DNA from: Parelaphostrongylus tenuis
Lineage: Eukaryota > Nematoda > Chromadorea > Rhabditida > Metastrongylidae
Reading direction: 5' to 3'
NCBI GenBank assembly: GCA_019055375.1
Contig: JAHQIW010001219.1
Coordinates: 124,001-188,000 of the forward strand
DNA: 64,000 nt
Part shown: piece after piece, positions 55,201 to 61,200 of the stretch
Layout: every line of letters begins with the position of its first letter
How positions within the stretch are numbered: position 1 is the stretch's first letter
The notes under the pieces: model-generated
The model's database searches: none
The model's input: the letters and a program-made list of their open reading frames with translations, nothing else
Told to the model about the DNA's origin: nothing
Position numbers and translations under genes: made by a program

Positions 55201-58200
55201 TAGGACTGCACACAAAAGTTGTTGTTCGTTCGATCCCACGCGCAAAGCTCACCAAACCTTCATCCCTTTGTGGTTGGCAAATTCGTACCAGACTCCTTTA
55301 GGAAGATCAAAGCCTTTTCCTGATGTATCGGTAAATCGCCAAAATTCGCTGCATTCTCTAGATACGGCTTCAACCGCATCTACGATTCTTGATGAAATTG
55401 AATGCATGGTGAATGTCAGAGGGAATAATCAACATCATTGCTTCATTAGGTTCTTTTATGTTATCTGGGGACAAATGAAAAAGCGGTCTCTTTTACTGGA
55501 CAGGAGCTTTCCATGAGAGTATTAGTAGTCATTCGAAAGCTCAAATCTCTGGCTACTGTGCTACTTGGCTTTTTTCGAAAAGCATTTTCATAACGCTATA
55601 GCAGTAAGAAAGCAGTTGTGTTTCAGACGTGCATATTTCTCACAGAACAGAACTCTTTTTCTAAATTACCAGTACCCATTCGATAGCATATGTTTCGACG
55701 GCTATTCTTGTTTTCTGGAAAGATCATTTCACTGCAGTGTAGCAAGGTAAATGAAATCGCGTTTTATCTACGCGGCGCATTACCTTGTCGGTTTGTGTAT
55801 GTGTTGGGTATATACTGAACCTGGGTTCGATACGGCGTTCCGCGATCGATCGACCGACCGTGCTGGTACTTTACACATCTGGTGTGCAACTTTGCTATTT
55901 AGAATAGGAATTTTTTTCGGTTGGAAGAATCTCAAATGAAACGTATGACTTTGATACTACAAGATTTCCTCTACACGTTTCTATTCATTTCGTGCTTACA
56001 GCGAAGTAATAAAGAAAACGCACGACCGGTGTAAAATATATCTTTGTTTTGAATGCTACAGCGTTGTAAAAAGGCTTTTTCAATAAAGAGCATGTAGCGC
56101 AGTAGCCATCGATTTAATGATTAATATAGTAATTAAAGTCGACTGTGGAATATAGTATTTATAGCTTTAGAATGATTGCTAACACTTATGAAAAGATCCT
56201 GTCCAGCAAAAGGTCGTTTCTTCAATTTTATCCGAATGACATAAGCTTATTAACGTTTGCCAGCAGCATAGAGTATTGTGTGATCAAGCTTCTTATAGAT
56301 TTCAGCACTGTTGATTGTCCACTATAATTACTACAATGATTGTAAATTTCCATTTTATACTGATTGCTGCTTGATTAGTGCATTCTTTTTAAACCACGCC
56401 CTTATGTTCTTAACCATTAACCTTCTGAAATAATAACTCGTCCATATTTACTGTAGGCTCGTTTCGCTCCTCTCCACCGCATGGCCGTGTTGCCGAAGCG
56501 GCGCCGTTACTCCGTCGTCCTGCACACGACGACGATGACGCTGTTTTCGAGGACATTCGAGCTTTTTCGCGCGGTAATACTGTAACGGTCTCGCCTACTG
56601 TGCACCACGATTCGAATGGAAGTGGTGTGTTATTATGTGTGTGTTGACAATATCACTGTAAAAAAAGTGCTGAGCATTTCAAACTTTCTTCCTATGTTTA
56701 GCTGTCTAACCCCTTGAGTCCCACGTTGATTTTTCACGTAATAGGCGGCGGGAGCGCGCGGCGAATGCGGCGAACTCAGCGCGTTCCAATGACGATGTGG
56801 CAGTTTTCTAATAAGATTTACATTTTCAACGTCACTAAATGAGGTTTAACTGTCAGTAAATGGTTGAATGTGACCGAAAAGATTCAGTGAAACTGTTTTG
56901 CTTGGAACATTCCAGAACAATTACAAAATAATAAATTTCTGGTTAAAAGCGATACTACACATTGCAAAACGATGCTGTTTCGTGGTATTTCAGAGTACCT
57001 TTATATTTAATGGACGTTAGGAGCGAATTCTCATAGAGTTGTACAAGAGATCTTGTTCTTCTTCTGTTTAGCCGCTCTGAGGTGTTATTGATATTATTTA
57101 TTGAATATCAGCGAAGCATATAACAATACAGTTAATAATGCAGCACGAATATTACAACAGTCGTGGTGGCTTTCGTTTCGGCAAGGTTCGCCATCTTCAG
57201 AGCCTGGAAAGGTCAAATTGATTCGCAAGTTATTGAATCAAGAGCCTTCATAGCCCTAGCAGAAAACGTAAGAAATATATTTTTGGGTCGCATAGGAAAA
57301 ACTTCATTCCAAAAACACTCACCGCTTAGATGTTTTAGGTTTCATAATTAATCATTGAAGACCTGCCACTTGGAATCTGTGCTAATGTGAGACTGTGCCT
57401 AGCTCAGGTCGGAAGTATTAGCCTGAGGTATGGTGCTAGGTCACCTTATTGCGAGGCATTCCTCTTTGCGGTTCCTTTTTGGGCCTTTGCTATGTATCCA
57501 AAAGGCTTCCAAAGTTTTACGCGTAGATGTTTTCGATTCCTGTGCAAGGACCGTGAATTTAACGTCAAAATCTGCTCCTTTATGCTTCTGTTCCTTATGC
57601 GTGCCTAGTGGGGTTTTTGGATCGGAGTTACGTTTCCCAGCTGGGTGCCCTTTTACGCGGATACAGAGTGGTCTACCCGTTTCGCCAATATATTTATCCC
57701 CGCATGCCTCGCAGGAGATCAGGTGAATTGTACCGACCTCATGCAGTCGCCGTCTCTACCGTTTGGGCAAACTTTGCAGTCGTTGGTTTCGCACAGACGA
57801 TCATACAGTCGGCTGCGGAGCGACTGCATGAGGTCGGTACAATTTACCTGATCTCTTGCGAGGCATGCGGGGATGAATATATTGGCGAAACGGGTAGACC
57901 ACTCTGCATCCGCGTAAAAGAGCACCTAGCTTGGAAACGTAAACCCCACTAGGCACGCACAAGGAACACAAGCATAAAGGAGCAGATTTTGACGTTAAAT
58001 TCACGGTCCTTGCACAGGAATGGAAAACATCTACGCGTAAAACTTTGGAAGCTTTTTGGATACACAGCAAAGGCCCAAAAATGAACCGCAAAGAGGAATG
58101 CCTCGCAATAACTGTGACCTAGCATCATACCTCAGGCTAATATTCCCGACCTGAGCCAGGCACAGTCTCACATTAGCACAGGCTCCAAGTGGCAGGTCTT

Positions 58201-61200
58201 CAATGATTAATTGAAAGAACTGAAACATCTAAGCGGTGAGTTTTTTTTAAAATGAAGTTGTTCCTATGCGACCTAAAAATTTATCTCTTACGTTTTCTGC
58301 TAGGCTTATGAAGGCCTTTGATTTAATAACTTGCGAATCAATTTGACCTTTCCAGGCTCTGAAGATGGCGGACCTTGCCGAAACGTACGCCACCACGACT
58401 GTTGTAATATTCGTGCTGCATTATTAACTGTATTGTTATATGCTTCGCTGATATTTAATAAATATTATCAATAACACCTCGGAGCGAACAAACAGAAGAA
58501 AATACTGATTTATTCAAACTATGCCGAGGTTAATAAATAATCGGTCCTGAGATTTTGTTCTATTATCTTATAAGTAATGATTTCAATATCCACTTATACT
58601 TCGCTAGGAACGTTATTCATCGGTGCAGCCTTTGTCACTGATTGTACGCACACATTTTACGTGCTCTACTAATCTTTTTACTCAATAATCTCTTCACAGA
58701 CCAGGCTGAATATAAGTTCAGCATTTCTTAAGAAGCGAAGAAGACACGAGCACATTTCGTAGAGCCGACTGTATTCCATATATTTTGTGATGAAGAGTGG
58801 AAATTTCTAGAACAACTGAGCCTTCTTTCCATAAAAACATGTTTATAAATGCGCCTTGATAATAGTCTGATTTTTCGTAGTGACAAGGTTTTTTTAGAAT
58901 GGAAATCCTACTATATAGTAGTAAAAAATTTGCTGTGAAGAGAAGGCAAGACGTTATCTTTGAAACGTTAATAAAACGTAGTGTGAAAATCGCTAAACAA
59001 TTTGTGCTTACTATCAAAATCGAATAGCGCATGTGACGCAGTGGTTTGTGGTGCACTGCGTTCGCACACGAGGTCAATGGTTCAGTCTCACGCTCATGGC
59101 TCACCAAGCCATCCATCCATCCGAAGTTGGTGAATTGGTACCAGGCAGGTCTCAGACTTGTCTGGGGAATAAGCAACACTGACTCAGTACAGCGGAAGGC
59201 CACTGCGAGCCATTGTAAATGCTAGATATACATTGAATCACCTCAAACGAGTTAGATTGAAGACGAATGCATGGCACATTTCTCAGAAATTGATCAACAC
59301 CGAGAGCCTTATCCTTTACCCTTTTATCAAAATCGAAACTTCTCAAGGTGTCGAGTGATTAAAAAAAGCAAAACAAAAAGAAAAGAAACAACTGTTATAT
59401 AACAGTTGGGAATATGTTACTCTCTACAATGATGTGGCTTTCTCGCTGTAACAGGAAATTTTTCGACATATAGGCGTTTTTTATACTAAAAAAATCTGTA
59501 TAGAAGTCCCTTTCGAGCTATTCCACCATTTGTTGATGAATGTACCTCAGAATCTCAATTTACGAACTAGATTCCTATATTTCCTTTGCAGCACGCGTAA
59601 ATACAAAATTCTCGTCGCGCGCGGCGCGCAACGTGGCAAATGGTGCTGCATATATGCACTACTTGAGCCTTAAGGGGTTAACATTTGAACCTCCACACTA
59701 AATTAACGCATCCAGTGTTTTTGGGTTTTTTGAGTGTTGCATGAAGAAAGTATGTACGGTACGAAAATTTATGATGAGGGTTATCTAATGGCTTTATAAA
59801 TCTCTTCGTTCTTATTTGACTTCTAAATATCTGATAATTCTCCTTTAAAAAACCATTGAAGTGAAAAGCTACGAATAAATCATTGATTCTATCAATTAAG
59901 GTGCAGCACCGTATGACCGCGACACTAGTGAAGATCAAAAAATTGTACAACTTACGCAGCGGTTGAACACTATCGAGAAGTAAGCGTGTTACATATTCTT
60001 AACAAGAAAAAATTAACTACACATAGTCTACAGGATCACTAGCAGTTTATTTCTCCAAAATTTGACCTTACGAAATACATGAAAGAGAAATGACAAGTGA
60101 TAGCATTTTCATCCCTAACTCACAGTTTAATTAAAGTCTTCGTTGGAATAATAATGTAATTCTTCAACATTATCTTAGTACTTCAATATTACGGATTATT
60201 TTTCTTGACGTGACATTCTAAGGAGATCTTCTGGACAAAAGAAGCTGAACATTCAATTTGACAAAGACGTCTTTTTTTCTTGAATATACTGTTTAGTTTA
60301 GACAGCTTTCTTATTCGTTTTTCTGGTGCTCTCTTTATGAAAATGTTGTTTTTGCTTTTGCCAAACTTGTAGAAATACAAAATTAATGCTGTCAGTACAT
60401 GACGATTGTATCTATTTTTTTTCTATTAACTTGATCTATAAACTCATCTCAATTATTCAGTCAACTCGAACGGATGCAGAATAAAATGAATGCCGACTTT
60501 GAGTTGTTAATTCGATTGATGAAAGAACATGGCAAAATGCCGTCGTCATCTGATGGTAAGCAACGAGTTTCCTTCAATTCCGTTCTTGGTCATTTATAGC
60601 AGAGGAAGATCTATTACAAATGTGATGCTAGTCGCGCGCAATTGCTTATAATAGGATTGATGTGACTTTGACGGAACATGCTGTCAAGGCATCATGTACT
60701 CTCTCCTGTGTGGCTGGCTAGCTTATGTCAGTTCTAATGAGGTGGATGAAAAGCAATGTTATTGGCTCTGTGCTTTAATCTACAATATTATAAATAGTGG
60801 TTATGAAGCGAAGTTGGTCGTGATATTCACTATGGTTTGTGGCGCGTGTGGTTCAGTGGTTAGACATATCATGAATTATACATACGGTTGCAAGATCAGC
60901 TTTGTCCAAGAACAACTCGTCTACTTCCCTGATTGAGAAATTGGTATTTGGCTTATCTCGGAAATACACACGCTGCCATAAAAGTCTGTTCTGCATGTAG
61001 TTCGTACCTGACATTTATTAGAATAACTCTTCCAGGTTTTAAGGAGTTTTATGCATGACCAACGTTCAGTAAGTATTTATGAAAGTGATAAAATCTCATA
61101 ATTGCAACCACCTTCATGAAAACCAAGAATATTAGTAGAGTATAGACAAGGAAGAACTAGTTGAGGAAACATTGAAACAACACGTGTGGAAGTGTCATAA

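Noticed and set aside
55145..55516. 123-codon plus-strand open frame
   Set aside because: Runs from the end of a Penelope terminal repeat through a tRNA-like repeat into the TIR-family fragment; chance frame in repeats.
58718..59203. 161-codon minus-strand open frame, the longest in the window
   Set aside because: No recognisable domain, partly overlaps the tRNA-like SINE fragment, lies antisense in intron 17, and composition is not coding-like.
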